Source: Variovorax paradoxus (GTDB lineage: Bacteria; Pseudomonadota; Gammaproteobacteria; Burkholderiales; Burkholderiaceae_C). From it: DNA of 64,000 nt. Under the pieces are notes generated by a model that did not search any database, had not been told where the DNA came from, and saw only the letters and a list, made by a program, of their open reading frames with translations. Below, piece after piece: positions 1 through 8,829 of this stretch (the stretch's first letter is position 1; the number at the start of each line of letters is the position of its first letter). The DNA lies in the NCBI RefSeq assembly GCF_030815975.1, contig NZ_JAUSXL010000002.1, positions 2,046,001-2,110,000 on the forward strand. Direction: 5' to 3'. The position numbers and the translations under genes were made by a program.

Positions 1-309
1 GGCCAGCAGGAAGGTGGTGTCCGCGGTCGATGCATCGAACTCGCCCGGCGCCAGCGTGTGCTGCAGCTGCCGCAGCGCATCGCGCACCGTGGGCCAGAGC
101 GCCAGCGCGCGCGGCGTGGGCTCCACGCCCGCGCCGGACCGGCGCACCAGCTCGTCGCCGAGCACCTCGCGCAGGCGGCGCAGCGCATTGCTCACGGCGG
201 GCTGGGTGATCGACAGGTTGCGCGCGGCGCGCGTGAGGTTGCGCTCCGCCATCACTTCGTCGAAGACGCGCAGCAGGTTGAGATCGAATGTGCGGAAGTT
301 GACGTCCAT
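1..309 (-). CDS. LysR-family transcriptional regulator, N-terminal part (runs off left edge)
   Basis: The first 103 codons are present and the gene continues beyond base 1. The visible part is the winged helix-turn-helix of a LysR regulator: it opens MDVNFRTFDLNLLRVFDEV, and the recognition-helix region SITQPAVSNALRRLRE follows at about residues 33-48. The effector-binding domain is outside the window, so the ligand cannot be guessed. It is transcribed away from the membrane-protein gene at 417, and the 107-bp gap between them contains a TAGGG/CCCTA inverted repeat that could be its operator. Family assignment is firm; function is unknown. Confidence 0.85.
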   Translation of the reverse strand, partial: MDVNFRTFDLNLLRVFDEVMAERNLTRAARNLSITQPAVSNALRRLREVLGDELVRRSGAGVEPTPRALALWPTVRDALRQLQHTLAPGEFDASTADTTFLLA

Positions 310-355
310 CAGTGATGTGAATGATAAACATCAGAAAGATAAAGTGGCAAAACAC

Positions 356-369
356 TAGGGCAAACCCTA
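356..369. promoter_or_regulatory. TAGGGCAAACCCTA inverted repeat between divergent genes
   Basis: Five-base arms TAGGG and CCCTA flank CAAA. The repeat sits in an A/T-richer stretch between the LysR start at 309 and the membrane-protein start at 417, about 48 bases before the latter. Position and symmetry suit a regulator site, possibly for the adjacent LysR protein. No clear -35/-10 pair was recognised, so this is a weak call. Confidence 0.3.
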
Positions 370-416
370 ATATCTCCCCATCGGCACCAGCCATTCATCC
401 CTTGGAGGGATTCATC

Positions 417-965
417 ATGACCAGCTTTGTCCACGTTGACCAACCCACTGTCCACCCCGGCGTCCAGCGCGCCGAGGTCCTGTTCGGCCAGATCAAGGCC
501 GCTCGCGCCGGCGCGAACGGTTCGCGTCCGCTGATCGCCCTGCTGATTGTCGCCGTGGTTGCGGCGGTGCTGGTGGTGGCCGACAAGCTCGTTTCCAACT
601 GGGACGAAGGCGCGCTGCTCGCCGCCTGGACCGTGCTCTGCGGCGCCGCTTTCGGCATCGTCGCGTTGTTTGCCGGCTCGCTGCGCGCCCCCTTGGCCCA
701 CGTGGCCGGTGCCTGGAATGCCGCTGCCCAGCGCCGTGCTTCGGCCCGCGCCGACGCCCGCTTCCTGGAAACCGCGAAGAACGACCCGCGCGTGATGCAG
801 GAGCTGCAAGCCGCCACCTGGCGCGAGCAGTCCGAAGGCAAGGTTTCGGTCGCCACTGCTGCCAAGGTGGACGCACTGGCCCGCGTGGCCGCACGCTCCA
901 GCGAAATGCGCATGCCGACGATCTACGAAGCCATGCGCCGCATGAACAGCTCGCGCTACTACTGA
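417..965 (+). CDS. hypothetical two-helix inner-membrane protein
   Basis: A 182-residue protein with two hydrophobic segments at about residues 38-56 and 67-87. They are joined by a short acidic loop and followed by a long Ala/Arg-rich, probably cytoplasmic tail of about 95 residues. The ATG at 417 is chosen because GGAGGG lies about ten bases upstream; an in-frame ATG at 321 has no such site. I do not recognise a family. A strong terminator follows 30 bases downstream, so it appears to be a single-gene unit. Gene reality is well supported by codon bias and signals; function is unknown. Confidence 0.7.
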   Translation: MTSFVHVDQPTVHPGVQRAEVLFGQIKAARAGANGSRPLIALLIVAVVAAVLVVADKLVSNWDEGALLAAWTVLCGAAFGIVALFAGSLRAPLAHVAGAWNAAAQRRASARADARFLETAKNDPRVMQELQAATWREQSEGKVSVATAAKVDALARVAARSSEMRMPTIYEAMRRMNSSRYY

Positions 966-995
966 TCGATCGGCGCCAGCCGCCAGTCGCTCAAT

Positions 996-1025
996 AAAAA
1001 AGCCGCCCTCCCGGGCGGCTTTTTT
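996..1025. terminator. bidirectional intrinsic terminator
   Basis: Perfect 8-bp stem AGCCGCCC/GGGCGGCT (1001-1008 and 1013-1020) with a TCCC loop. A run of A precedes it and a run of T follows it, so it can act in both directions. It lies between the convergent ends of the membrane-protein gene (965) and pckG (1065). Confidence 0.9.
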
Positions 1026-1064
1026 GCGTGTGCGGACAAGCCGCACACAGGCCATGGCCGGGCG

Positions 1065-2927
1065 TCAGGCCGCCAGGCGCTGCTCGATGGCGGCCTTGGT
1101 TTCCGGCAGCTCCTTCGGCAGGTGGTGCGCCAGCTGCTGGAACAGCTCGGCGTGCAGCTTCAGCTCGGCCTGCCAGGCGGCCTTGTCGATGCTGGTGACG
1201 GTGGCGAACTGCTCGGCGCTGAAGTCCAGGCCGTTCCAGTTCAGGTCCTCGTAGCGCGGGCTCACGCCGGTGATGTGCTCTGCCCCTTCGGCCTTGCCTT
1301 CGACCCGGTCGATCATCCACTTGAGAACGCGCATGTTCTCGCCGTAACCGGGCCAGACGAACTTGCCGTCGGCGCCCTTGCGGAACCAGTTGGTGGTGTA
1401 GATCTTCGGCAGCCTGGCACCCGAGGCTTCCAGCTTCTTGCCCAGGTCGAGCCAGTGCTGGAAGTAGTCGCTCATGTTGTAGCCCATGAACGGCAGCATC
1501 GCGAACGGGTCGCGGCGCACCACGCCCTGCTGGCCGGCGGCCGCGGCGGTGGTTTCGGAGCCCATGGTGGCGGCCATGTAGACGCCTTCGACCCAGTTGC
1601 GGGCCTCGGTCACCAGCGGCACGGTGGTCGAGCGGCGGCCGCCGAAGATGAAGGCGTCGATGGCCACGCCCTTCGGGTCGTCCCAGGCGTCGTCGAGCGC
1701 CGGGTTGTTGGTGGCGGCCACGGTGAAGCGCGAATTCGGGTGCGCGGCCTTGGCGCCGGTTTCCCTGGCGATCTGCGGCGTCCAGTCCCTGCCCTGCCAG
1801 TCGATCAGGTGCGCGGGCAGCGAGCCGGTGTCCTGCTCCATGCCCTCCCACCACACGTCGCCGTCGTCGGTGAGCGCCACGTTGGTGAAGATCACGTCGT
1901 GGTCCAGGCTGTCCATGCAGTTCGGGTTGGTCAGCATGTTGGTGCCGGGCGCCACGCCGAAATAGCCGGCCTCGGGGTTGATGGCGTGCAGGCGGCCGTC
2001 CTTGCCGGGCTTGATCCAGGCGATGTCGTCGCCGATGGTGCTGACCTTCCAGCCTTCGAAGCCGGCCGGCGGCACCAGCATCGAGAAGTTGGTCTTGCCG
2101 CAGGCGCTCGGGAAGGCGGCGGCCACGTGGTATTTCTTGCCTTCGGGATTCGTCACGCCCAGGATGAGCATGTGCTCGGCCAGCCAGCCTTCGTCACGGC
2201 CCATGTTCGACGCGATGCGCAGCGCGAAGCACTTCTTGCCCAGCAGCGCGTTGCCGCCGTAGCCCGAGCCGTAGCTCCAGATTTCGCGCGTTTCGGGGTA
2301 GTGGACGATGTACTTGGTCTTGTTGCAGGGCCAGGCCACGTCCTTCTTGCCGGCTTCGAGCGGCGCACCCACGGTGTGCACGCAGGGCACGAAGTCGCCA
2401 TCGGCGCCGAGCACCTCGTACACGGCCTTGCCCATGCGGGTCATGATGCGCATGTTGACCGCCACATAGGGTGAGTCGGAGAGTTCGATGCCGATGTGGG
2501 CAATGGGCGAGCCCAGCGGGCCCATGCTGAAGGGCACCACGTACATCGTGCGGCCCTTCATGCAGCCGTCGAACAGCGGCTGCAGCGTGGCGCGCATTTC
2601 GGCCGGGGCCATCCAGTTGTTGGTGGGGCCGGCGTTGTCCTTCTGCTCGGAGCAGATGAAGGTGCGGTCTTCGACGCGCGCGACGTCGCTCGGGTCGGAC
2701 AGCGCGAGGAAGGAATTGGGGCGCTTGGCCGGATTGAGCTTCCTGAAGGTGCCCGCGTCGACCAGTTGCTGGCACAGGCGGTCGTACTCTTCCTTGCTGC
2801 CGTCGCACCAGTGAATGGCCTCGGGTTTGCAAAGCGCGGCCATGTCGGCCACCCAGGCCACCAGTTTTGCGTTCTTGACGTATGAGGGTGCCTGAATGGC
2901 GAGGCCCTGCATCGTGGGTGCGTTCAT
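1065..2927 (-). CDS. pckG: phosphoenolpyruvate carboxykinase (GTP)
   Basis: A 620-residue GTP-dependent PEP carboxykinase, which interconverts oxaloacetate and PEP in the cytoplasm for gluconeogenesis. The length fits the GTP family (about 600-620) and not the roughly 530-residue ATP form. The kinase P-loop [11 protein letters not shown] lies near residues 268-280, and the metal/substrate segments [20 protein letters not shown] and TIGDDIAWI are intact. The ATG at 2927 is preceded by AGGAGA at good spacing; 47 upstream codons in frame are unlikely to be used. The gene stands alone and ends at the shared terminator. A perfect 12-bp palindrome lies about 77 bases upstream of the start. Confidence 0.96.
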   Translation of the reverse strand: MNAPTMQGLAIQAPSYVKNAKLVAWVADMAALCKPEAIHWCDGSKEEYDRLCQQLVDAGTFRKLNPAKRPNSFLALSDPSDVARVEDRTFICSEQKDNAGPTNNWMAPAEMRATLQPLFDGCMKGRTMYVVPFSMGPLGSPIAHIGIELSDSPYVAVNMRIMTRMGKAVYEVLGADGDFVPCVHTVGAPLEAGKKDVAWPCNKTKYIVHYPETREIWSYGSGYGGNALLGKKCFALRIASNMGRDEGWLAEHMLILGVTNPEGKKYHVAAAFPSACGKTNFSMLVPPAGFEGWKVSTIGDDIAWIKPGKDGRLHAINPEAGYFGVAPGTNMLTNPNCMDSLDHDVIFTNVALTDDGDVWWEGMEQDTGSLPAHLIDWQGRDWTPQIARETGAKAAHPNSRFTVAATNNPALDDAWDDPKGVAIDAFIFGGRRSTTVPLVTEARNWVEGVYMAATMGSETTAAAAGQQGVVRRDPFAMLPFMGYNMSDYFQHWLDLGKKLEASGARLPKIYTTNWFRKGADGKFVWPGYGENMRVLKWMIDRVEGKAEGAEHITGVSPRYEDLNWNGLDFSAEQFATVTSIDKAAWQAELKLHAELFQQLAHHLPKELPETKAAIEQRLAA

Positions 2928-3003
2928 CGGAAATCTCCTAAGTTGAAAAAATCGTCTTTCCGAACGGGACGCCGCGCCGGAGGTGGCGCGGAGGTCCGTT
3001 TGA

Positions 3004-3015
3004 GAAAACGTTTTC
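3004..3015. promoter_or_regulatory. GAAAACGTTTTC palindrome upstream of pckG
   Basis: A perfect 12-bp palindrome with a central CG, the usual shape of LacI/GalR-family operators, lies 77-88 bases upstream of the pckG start in the 148-bp gap to the small membrane gene. Carbon-source control of PEPCK would make sense. The regulator is not in this window and the role is inferred. Confidence 0.35.
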
Positions 3016-3075
3016 GCTTCGGGAGACTGCGTCAACGCGGGCCGCAAAGCCCGCGGACGAAGACGCAAACGGCTG

Positions 3076-3228
3076 TCAGGCCAAGTAGACGGCGATGGAT
3101 GCCAGCAGCAGCATCAGCACGCCGCCGGCCAGCGGCAGCACGAGCGGCATCAGGTGCACGATCGATTCGACGGCGTCTTTTTCAACGGCGGCGGCGTGGC
3201 GGGGCTCGACGGGAGTGGGGTTGGACAT
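3076..3228 (-). CDS. small (50-residue) single-helix membrane protein
   Basis: A 50-residue ORF starting [17 protein letters not shown]. It has a polar N-terminal half and one hydrophobic helix at about residues 25-49 ([20 protein letters not shown]) that ends at the stop codon. The ATG at 3228 is preceded by GAGGTAATTCA, a good ribosome binding site. It lies 91 bases downstream of the threonine dehydratase stop and 148 bases upstream of pckG on the same strand. The topology of N-terminus inside with a terminal helix resembles small regulatory or assembly membrane peptides, but I recognise no family. The main evidence is the ribosome binding site, codon use and a clean helix. Confidence 0.6.
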   Translation of the reverse strand: MSNPTPVEPRHAAAVEKDAVESIVHLMPLVLPLAGGVLMLLLASIAVYLA

Positions 3229-3319
3229 TGAATTACCTCGAATACGCAAATACGAAAAACTGCGGCCATTTTACCGGCGGCCCCCGGCGGCCCGGTCTAG
3301 GGGGTTGCGAGCCCCCTTC

Positions 3320-4534
3320 TCAGTGCTGTTCTTCCGCCTCGAAGCCGGCGTCGTGCAGCGCGCCCAGCACGCTGGCCAGGTGCGCCCGTCCGCGGGTCTG
3401 CAGCACCAGCTCGATGTCGACGTTCTGGGCTGCCAGCATGGTAAACGCTCTTTGGTGATGGACTTCATCGACGTTAGCGCCCGCTTCCGCCACAGTGGCC
3501 GTGATCTGGGCCAACGAGCCCGGCACATCGCGCGCGCTCACCCGTACGCGCGCCAGCCGGCCGGCCCGCACCATGCCGCGCTCGATGATGGCCGCCAGCA
3601 GCAGCGGGTCGATGTTGCCGCCTGAAAGCACCAAGCCCACGCGCTTGCCCTTGAAGCGCCCTGGATGGCGGATCAGCGCCGCCAGGCCGGCCGCGCCCGC
3701 GCCCTCGACCAGCGTCTTTTCGATTTCAAGCAGCATCAGCACCGCTTGCTCGATGTCGCCTTCGTCGACCAGCAGCAGGTCGTCGACATGGCCGGCGATG
3801 ATCTCCCGCGTCAGCACGCCCGGCGTGCCGACCGCGATGCCTTCGGCGATGGTGCTCTTGCCCTGCAGGTGCTGCGTGCCCTTGACGGCATTCACCATGC
3901 CGGGGAAGCGCGTGGTCTGCACGCCGATGATCTCGATGCCGGGCCTGCGGTCGCGCGCCGCAATCGCCATGCCGGCAATCAGCCCGCCGCCGCCGACCGA
4001 CACCACCAGCGTGTCGAGGTCGGGCACCGCGTCGAGCATTTCGAGCGCCACGGTGCCCTGGCCCGCGATGATGGCTTCGTCGTCGTAGGGGTGGACGAAG
4101 GTCAGCCCTTCGCGTTCGGCCAGTTCCAGCGCATGCGCGCGCGCCGCATCGAGCGTGTCGCCGTGCAGCACCACCTCGGCCCCGAAGCCGCGCGTGCGCT
4201 CGATCTTCACGCCGGGCGTGAAGCGCGGCATCACGACGAGTGCGCGCAGGCCGAGCCGCTGCGCGTGGTAGGCCACGCCCTGGGCATGATTGCCGGCCGA
4301 CATGGCCACGACGCCTCGCGTTGTTTCCTTGCCTTCCAGGAGATCGACCAGCTTGTTGCACGCCCCGCGCTCCTTGAACGAGGATGTGAACTGCAGATTC
4401 TCGAACTTCAGGTAGACCTGCGCGCCCACGATCTCGGAGAGCGTGCGCGATTCGACGCAGGGCGTGTTGAGCACCTGACCCTCGAGACGCGCAGCGGCGC
4501 GCCGGATTTCTTCGATTCCGACCATGGCGGGCAT
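3320..4534 (-). CDS. ilvA: threonine ammonia-lyase (threonine dehydratase) with C-terminal ACT domain
   Basis: A PLP enzyme of about 404 residues that deaminates threonine to 2-oxobutyrate, the entry to isoleucine synthesis. The PLP lysine lies in TSSFKERGACNK, the glycine-rich phosphate loop is SVGGGGLIAGMA, and SAGNHAQGVAYHA is the substrate loop. The last roughly 75 residues form one ACT domain (VSARDVPGSLAQITATVAEAG), giving the short form with a single regulatory domain and not the roughly 510-residue double-ACT IlvA of E. coli. A catabolic TdcB-like role is therefore also possible. Start choice between ATGs at 4534 and 4525 is uncertain because neither has a strong ribosome site. It is divergent from the AAA+ gene at 4642. 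Confidence 0.88.
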   Translation of the reverse strand: MPAMVGIEEIRRAAARLEGQVLNTPCVESRTLSEIVGAQVYLKFENLQFTSSFKERGACNKLVDLLEGKETTRGVVAMSAGNHAQGVAYHAQRLGLRALVVMPRFTPGVKIERTRGFGAEVVLHGDTLDAARAHALELAEREGLTFVHPYDDEAIIAGQGTVALEMLDAVPDLDTLVVSVGGGGLIAGMAIAARDRRPGIEIIGVQTTRFPGMVNAVKGTQHLQGKSTIAEGIAVGTPGVLTREIIAGHVDDLLLVDEGDIEQAVLMLLEIEKTLVEGAGAAGLAALIRHPGRFKGKRVGLVLSGGNIDPLLLAAIIERGMVRAGRLARVRVSARDVPGSLAQITATVAEAGANVDEVHHQRAFTMLAAQNVDIELVLQTRGRAHLASVLGALHDAGFEAEEQH

Positions 4535-4641
4535 TGTGGCTGGAATCGCAGCATCAGGGTTTTTACCGCTTCCGCGTCTTCCCGAAGCCAAAAGTCTGCG
4601 TTAAGGTCGCCCCAGGAAGTTCCTCGTCCGGAGGTTGTCTG

Positions 4642-6969
4642 ATGGTCAAGCGTGCGGGTGTCGATGTAGTGGCTGCTGCAGTACGCGGGCAGGCATTGCC
4701 GTCGCCCGGGCTCAAGGGTGCGCCGGTGCTCGAACTGATGTGTTCGCACTTCGTGCTCACGCTGGCCGCCAAGCAGGGGCCGCGCTTCAATGTGCGCCGC
4801 GACATCAACGGCCTGCTCTCGCTCACCGGGCGCCACCTGGTGTGGCCAGTGGCGGTGCTGCTGCGGCTGCGCGAGTTCCTCGGCCGGCGCTGCGCCGGCA
4901 ACGAGGCCTGGAAGGGCGTCGAGAATTTCGACGGCCGCACGCTGCTCGAGCGGCACGGCGTGTGGCGCGGGCCCTACGAGGAAGGCACGCTGTTCTTCTA
5001 CCTCGACGAATACGCCAAGGACTACCCCAAGGACCTGCTCTCGGTGCTGGCCGTCACGCGCGACTGGCTCACGCATGCGCTGCGCAAGCAGTCGACGCTG
5101 GTCGAGAAGAACATCGACGCGCTCGCGGGCCTCCTGCAGCTCAACAAGGCCGAGCGCGCGCTGCTGCTCTACGGCACGCTGGCGCGCTACCAGCGCGACC
5201 TGCGTTCGCTGCTGGTCGAGTTCAAGGTCAACAACGCGCCCGAGGCCTATGCGGCCATTGCCGACATCGCGGGCGTCAACGCCACCGAGGTGGGCGAGGC
5301 CTTGCGCGCGGGCTCGCGGCTGGAGCGCATCGGCCTGGTCGAGAACCTGATTTCAGAGCACAACATCACCGACCTGGCCGACCTCATGAAGGTCAGCGAG
5401 AAGCTGCCGCCGGTGCTGATGCGCGAATACCGCGACCACAACGAACTGATGGCCGTGTTCACGCGGCCCTCGGCCAAGAGCGCGCTTACCACGCACGACT
5501 TCTCCTTCGTCGAGGAAGACGCGCAGATGCTCGTCACGCTGCTGCGCGCGGCGGTGGCGCGCAAGGAGCCCGGCGTCAACGTGCTGCTCTACGGGCCGCC
5601 CGGCACCGGCAAGACCGAGCTCGCCAAGGTGGTGGCGCAGGCCGCGGGGCTGGAGCTGTTCGAGGTCGAATACGCCGACCGCGACGGCAACTCGCTCAGT
5701 GGCCGCGACCGCTACCGCTCGCTGCAGATCGCGCAGGTGTTCCTCAAGGGCAGCGCGCAGGCCGCGCTGCTGTTCGACGAGGTCGAGGACGTGTTCCCGC
5801 CCATCAGCACCGAGGCCGCGCAGTTCATGGCGCGCGCCGAGCAGATTCCGGCGCCCACCAGCGGCAGCGTGAGCGGCAAGGCCTGGGTCAACCAGATCCT
5901 CGAGGCCAACCCGGTGCCCACGCTCTGGGTCACCAACCGCATCGAGCAGATCGACCCGGCGTTCCGGCGCCGCTTCGCCTATCACCTGGAGCTCAAGTCG
6001 CCGCCGCCCGGCGCGCGCGAGCAGCTGGTGAAGAAAACGCTCGAAGGCATCGTCGTGTCCGAGGCCTTCACCGCCAAGCTGGCCGAGCGCAAGGGCCTCA
6101 CGCCCGCGCAGATCCGCACCGCCGTGCGCTTCGCGGGGCTGGCGCAGACGGAAGACGGCGCGTCGATGGAGGCGCTGATCGAGCGCCAGCTCAAGAACGC
6201 CGACCTCGCGCTCGGCACGCTCGACACCGGCCTGGGCGAGCGGCGCAGCGTCACCACCTACGACCTCGACATGCTCAACGTCGAGACCCGCTTCGAGATC
6301 CCGCGCATCGTGGCGGCGATCAAGGCACGCGGCCACGGCACGCTGTGCTTCTACGGCGCGCCCGGCACCGGCAAGACCGCGCTGGCCGAGCACATCGCCA
6401 AGGCCATCGGCCGGCCGCTGATCATCAAGCAGGCCAGCGACCTCATGAGCAAGTACGTCGGCGAGACCGAGCAGAACATGGCCGCCATGTTCAGGGAAGC
6501 CGAAGCCGAAAAGGCCGTGCTGCTGCTCGACGAGGCCGACAGCTTCCTGCAGGACCGGCGCGGCGCGCAGCGCACCTACGAAGTGACCGAGGTCAACGAG
6601 ATGCTGCAGGGCATGGAGCGCTTCAACGGCGTCTTCATCTGCACCACCAACCTGCTCGACCGGCTCGACCAGGCGGCGCTTCGGCGCTTCACCTTCAAGA
6701 TCAAGTTCATGCCGCTCACCGCGCCGCAGCGCGAGCGCATGTTCGTGACCGAGGCGCTGGCGGGCGATGCCGCGCTGCTGACCACGGAGGCCAAGGCCCG
6801 CCTGGCGCAATTGCACCAGCTGTGCCCGGGGGATTTCGCGGCCGTGAAGCGGCAGACGGACATTCTCGCGGTCGAATTCTCGGCCGCCGAATTCCTCGAC
6901 CAGCTCGAGGCCGAGCATCGCATCAAGCCCGAAGTGCGCGAGTCGCGCAGCATCGGCTTCATGCAGTAG
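4642..6969 (+). CDS. tandem AAA+ ATPase (two AAA modules in one chain)
   Basis: A 775-residue protein with an alpha-helical N-terminal region of about 290 residues and two AAA+ modules. Module 1 has Walker A GPPGTGKT near residue 316 and Walker B LLFDEVED near 376. Module 2 has Walker A GAPGTGKT near 571 and Walker B VLLLDEAD near 628, with arginine finger-like RRF motifs after each. This is the layout of CDC48-like unfoldases, but the N-domain is not one I recognise. ATG at 4642 follows GGAGG at good distance. It is separated by 82 bases from a secreted-protease lipoprotein gene. It probably remodels proteins in the cytoplasm; the substrate is unknown. Confidence 0.8.
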   Translation: MVKRAGVDVVAAAVRGQALPSPGLKGAPVLELMCSHFVLTLAAKQGPRFNVRRDINGLLSLTGRHLVWPVAVLLRLREFLGRRCAGNEAWKGVENFDGRTLLERHGVWRGPYEEGTLFFYLDEYAKDYPKDLLSVLAVTRDWLTHALRKQSTLVEKNIDALAGLLQLNKAERALLLYGTLARYQRDLRSLLVEFKVNNAPEAYAAIADIAGVNATEVGEALRAGSRLERIGLVENLISEHNITDLADLMKVSEKLPPVLMREYRDHNELMAVFTRPSAKSALTTHDFSFVEEDAQMLVTLLRAAVARKEPGVNVLLYGPPGTGKTELAKVVAQAAGLELFEVEYADRDGNSLSGRDRYRSLQIAQVFLKGSAQAALLFDEVEDVFPPISTEAAQFMARAEQIPAPTSGSVSGKAWVNQILEANPVPTLWVTNRIEQIDPAFRRRFAYHLELKSPPPGAREQLVKKTLEGIVVSEAFTAKLAERKGLTPAQIRTAVRFAGLAQTEDGASMEALIERQLKNADLALGTLDTGLGERRSVTTYDLDMLNVETRFEIPRIVAAIKARGHGTLCFYGAPGTGKTALAEHIAKAIGRPLIIKQASDLMSKYVGETEQNMAAMFREAEAEKAVLLLDEADSFLQDRRGAQRTYEVTEVNEMLQGMERFNGVFICTTNLLDRLDQAALRRFTFKIKFMPLTAPQRERMFVTEALAGDAALLTTEAKARLAQLHQLCPGDFAAVKRQTDILAVEFSAAEFLDQLEAEHRIKPEVRESRSIGFMQ

Positions 6970-7051
6970 TAGCACGCAAGCAAGCAACAAGCCGCGGAAA
7001 CGCGGCAGACAAGAAAAAACCGTCCGCCGCTGCGGACACGAGGAGGGCTCG

Positions 7052-8686
7052 ATGAGCTTGGGCAATCGACACGCGCGGGAGATGCCGTGCTTCACCGCAT
7101 CGGCTGCGGCCGCATTCGCATTGGCCGGCGTCGTCTGCGCGCTGGCCGGCTGTGGCGGTGGGGGCGGAGGAGGCGGAGGAGGGGGCGGAGGCGCCGGGTT
7201 TCCGATCGTCGCGCCGTCCACCACCACGCCGCCGCCCACCAGCGGCGGCGATGGCGGTGGCGACGACGATGCCATTCTTGCCTCGTCCACCGTGGCCGGT
7301 CTGTGCGCCGCGCCGCGCGCCGGCGTCAACCCCGCGACAGGAGCGGCCTATCCCGACAAGTCCGGCACGCTGACCGACGAGAAGCGCTGGGTGCGCGGCT
7401 GGATCGACGAAACCTACCTCTGGTACGGCGAGGTGCCCACCACCCTCAAGGCCGCCGACTACGCCACGCCAGTGGCCTACTTCAGCGTGCTCAAGAGTCC
7501 GCTCCTCACGGCCTCGGGCCGCGCCAAGGACCGCTTTCACTACGTGTACGACACCGAGCGCTATCGGCAGCTCTCGGAGAATGGCGTGGCGCCGGGCTAC
7601 GGCATGGAGATTGCCGTCGTGCGCAGTGCTCCGCCGCGCAACATGCGCATCGCCTTTGTCGAGCCGAATTCGCCCGCCACGAACGCAGGCCTCCAGCGGG
7701 GCGCGAAGATCGTCGAAGTCGATGGCGTCAATGCCGTCAGCAGCACCGGCACCGAGAATGTCGACGCGATCAATCGCGCGATCTCGCCGCAGACGGAGGG
7801 CGAATCGCACACCTTCGTGTTCGAGGTGGACGGCGTCCGGCAGGCGCCCCTCACGCTGGCAGCCGCGAAGATCACGCACACGCCGGTGCAGAACGTGAAG
7901 ACGATCGACACCGGCAGCGGCCGCGTGGGCTACCTGCTCTTCAACGACCACATCACGACCTCCGAATCGCAGCTCGTCAACGCCTTCAACCAATTCAAGC
8001 AGGACGGCGTGCAGGACCTCGTGCTCGACATGCGCTACAACGGCGGCGGCCAACTCAACATCGCCAACCGGCTCGCCTCCATGGTGTCTTCGTCGGCCAC
8101 GACTTCGGGCAAGGTGTTCGAGCGCCTGGCCTTCAACGACAAGAACCCGTTCCACCTGACGCCGGCGCAGACCATCTATACCTTCTTCGGCACCAGCCGC
8201 ACGGGTGCCACGCTGCCAAGGCTCGGCCTCTCGCAAGTCACGGTGCTGGCCAGCCGCGACACCTGCTCGGCCAGCGAGGCGGTCGTCAACGGCCTGCGCG
8301 GCATCGACGTCAAGGTCAACCTGGTGGGCGGCACCACCTGCGGCAAGCCCTATGGCTTTTCTCCGCAGGACAACTGCGGCACCAGCTATTTCGCGATCCA
8401 GTTCCAGGGCGTCAACAACAAGAACTTCGGCGACTACGGCGACGGATTCGCGCCCGACTGCGCCGTCGCCGACGATTTCGGCCACCAGCTTGGCGATCCG
8501 GCCGAGGCGCGGCTGGCGGCTGCGCTGGCCATGCGCAACGGCGGCGCCTGCCCCGTTTCGGCGTCGGCCAAGGCCCAGCCGGGGCTCGAGAAATCCGGGA
8601 CGGCCGATGACGAGCAGCCCTATCTGCTCCATCGCTCGCCGCTGCGCGAAATGCGCCTGCTCGAAGCCGCGCCCTCGCCGGGCTGA
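7052..8686 (+). CDS. S41-family (C-terminal processing type) peptidase lipoprotein
   Basis: A 544-residue lipoprotein. A signal peptide ends in lipobox LAGC (Cys34), followed directly by 13 glycines and a Pro/Thr/Gly/Asp-rich tether, so the enzyme sits in the periplasm or on the outer membrane on a long flexible arm. A PDZ-like stretch (FVEPNSPATNAGLQRGAKI) lies near residues 205-225. The S41 core follows, with LDMRYNGGG, the serine motif CSASE near 405-409 and the lysine motif GGTTCGKPYG near 430. This fits a tail-specific serine protease with a Ser-Lys dyad. Several cysteines in the core may form disulfides. AGGAGGG precedes the ATG. Confidence 0.85.
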   Translation: MSLGNRHAREMPCFTASAAAAFALAGVVCALAGCGGGGGGGGGGGGGAGFPIVAPSTTTPPPTSGGDGGGDDDAILASSTVAGLCAAPRAGVNPATGAAYPDKSGTLTDEKRWVRGWIDETYLWYGEVPTTLKAADYATPVAYFSVLKSPLLTASGRAKDRFHYVYDTERYRQLSENGVAPGYGMEIAVVRSAPPRNMRIAFVEPNSPATNAGLQRGAKIVEVDGVNAVSSTGTENVDAINRAISPQTEGESHTFVFEVDGVRQAPLTLAAAKITHTPVQNVKTIDTGSGRVGYLLFNDHITTSESQLVNAFNQFKQDGVQDLVLDMRYNGGGQLNIANRLASMVSSSATTSGKVFERLAFNDKNPFHLTPAQTIYTFFGTSRTGATLPRLGLSQVTVLASRDTCSASEAVVNGLRGIDVKVNLVGGTTCGKPYGFSPQDNCGTSYFAIQFQGVNNKNFGDYGDGFAPDCAVADDFGHQLGDPAEARLAAALAMRNGGACPVSASAKAQPGLEKSGTADDEQPYLLHRSPLREMRLLEAAPSPG

Positions 8687-8761
8687 TCCGTTTCGCCGCC
8701 GCCGCGGTTACTCCTTGAAACCTTGCGCTTTGCCACGCCCGTGGCAGGCCCTTTAGAGTGC

Positions 8762-8789
8762 TGCCAAACGTTTGCGCAAACGTTTGGCA
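8762..8789. promoter_or_regulatory. 28-bp perfect palindrome, tandem LacI/PurR-like operator
   Basis: A perfect 28-bp palindrome centred between 8775 and 8776. It contains two copies of the 10-bp palindrome CAAACGTTTG (8765-8774 and 8777-8786), centres 12 bp apart, so two dimers could bind on nearly the same face. The core matches the style of LacI/PurR-family operators with a central CG. It lies 41 bases before the nucleoside hydrolase start at 8830, so binding would block transcription or elongation. No LacI-type gene is in the window. Confidence 0.65.
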
Positions 8790-8829
8790 TTTCGTTCTAC
8801 ATGGCAAAGGCACTCAAAAAGGAGCCGGA

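Noticed and set aside
3298..3318. AGGGGG/CCCCCT hairpin after threonine dehydratase as a terminator
   Set aside because: The stem is good, but no T-run follows in the direction of transcription, so I do not list it.
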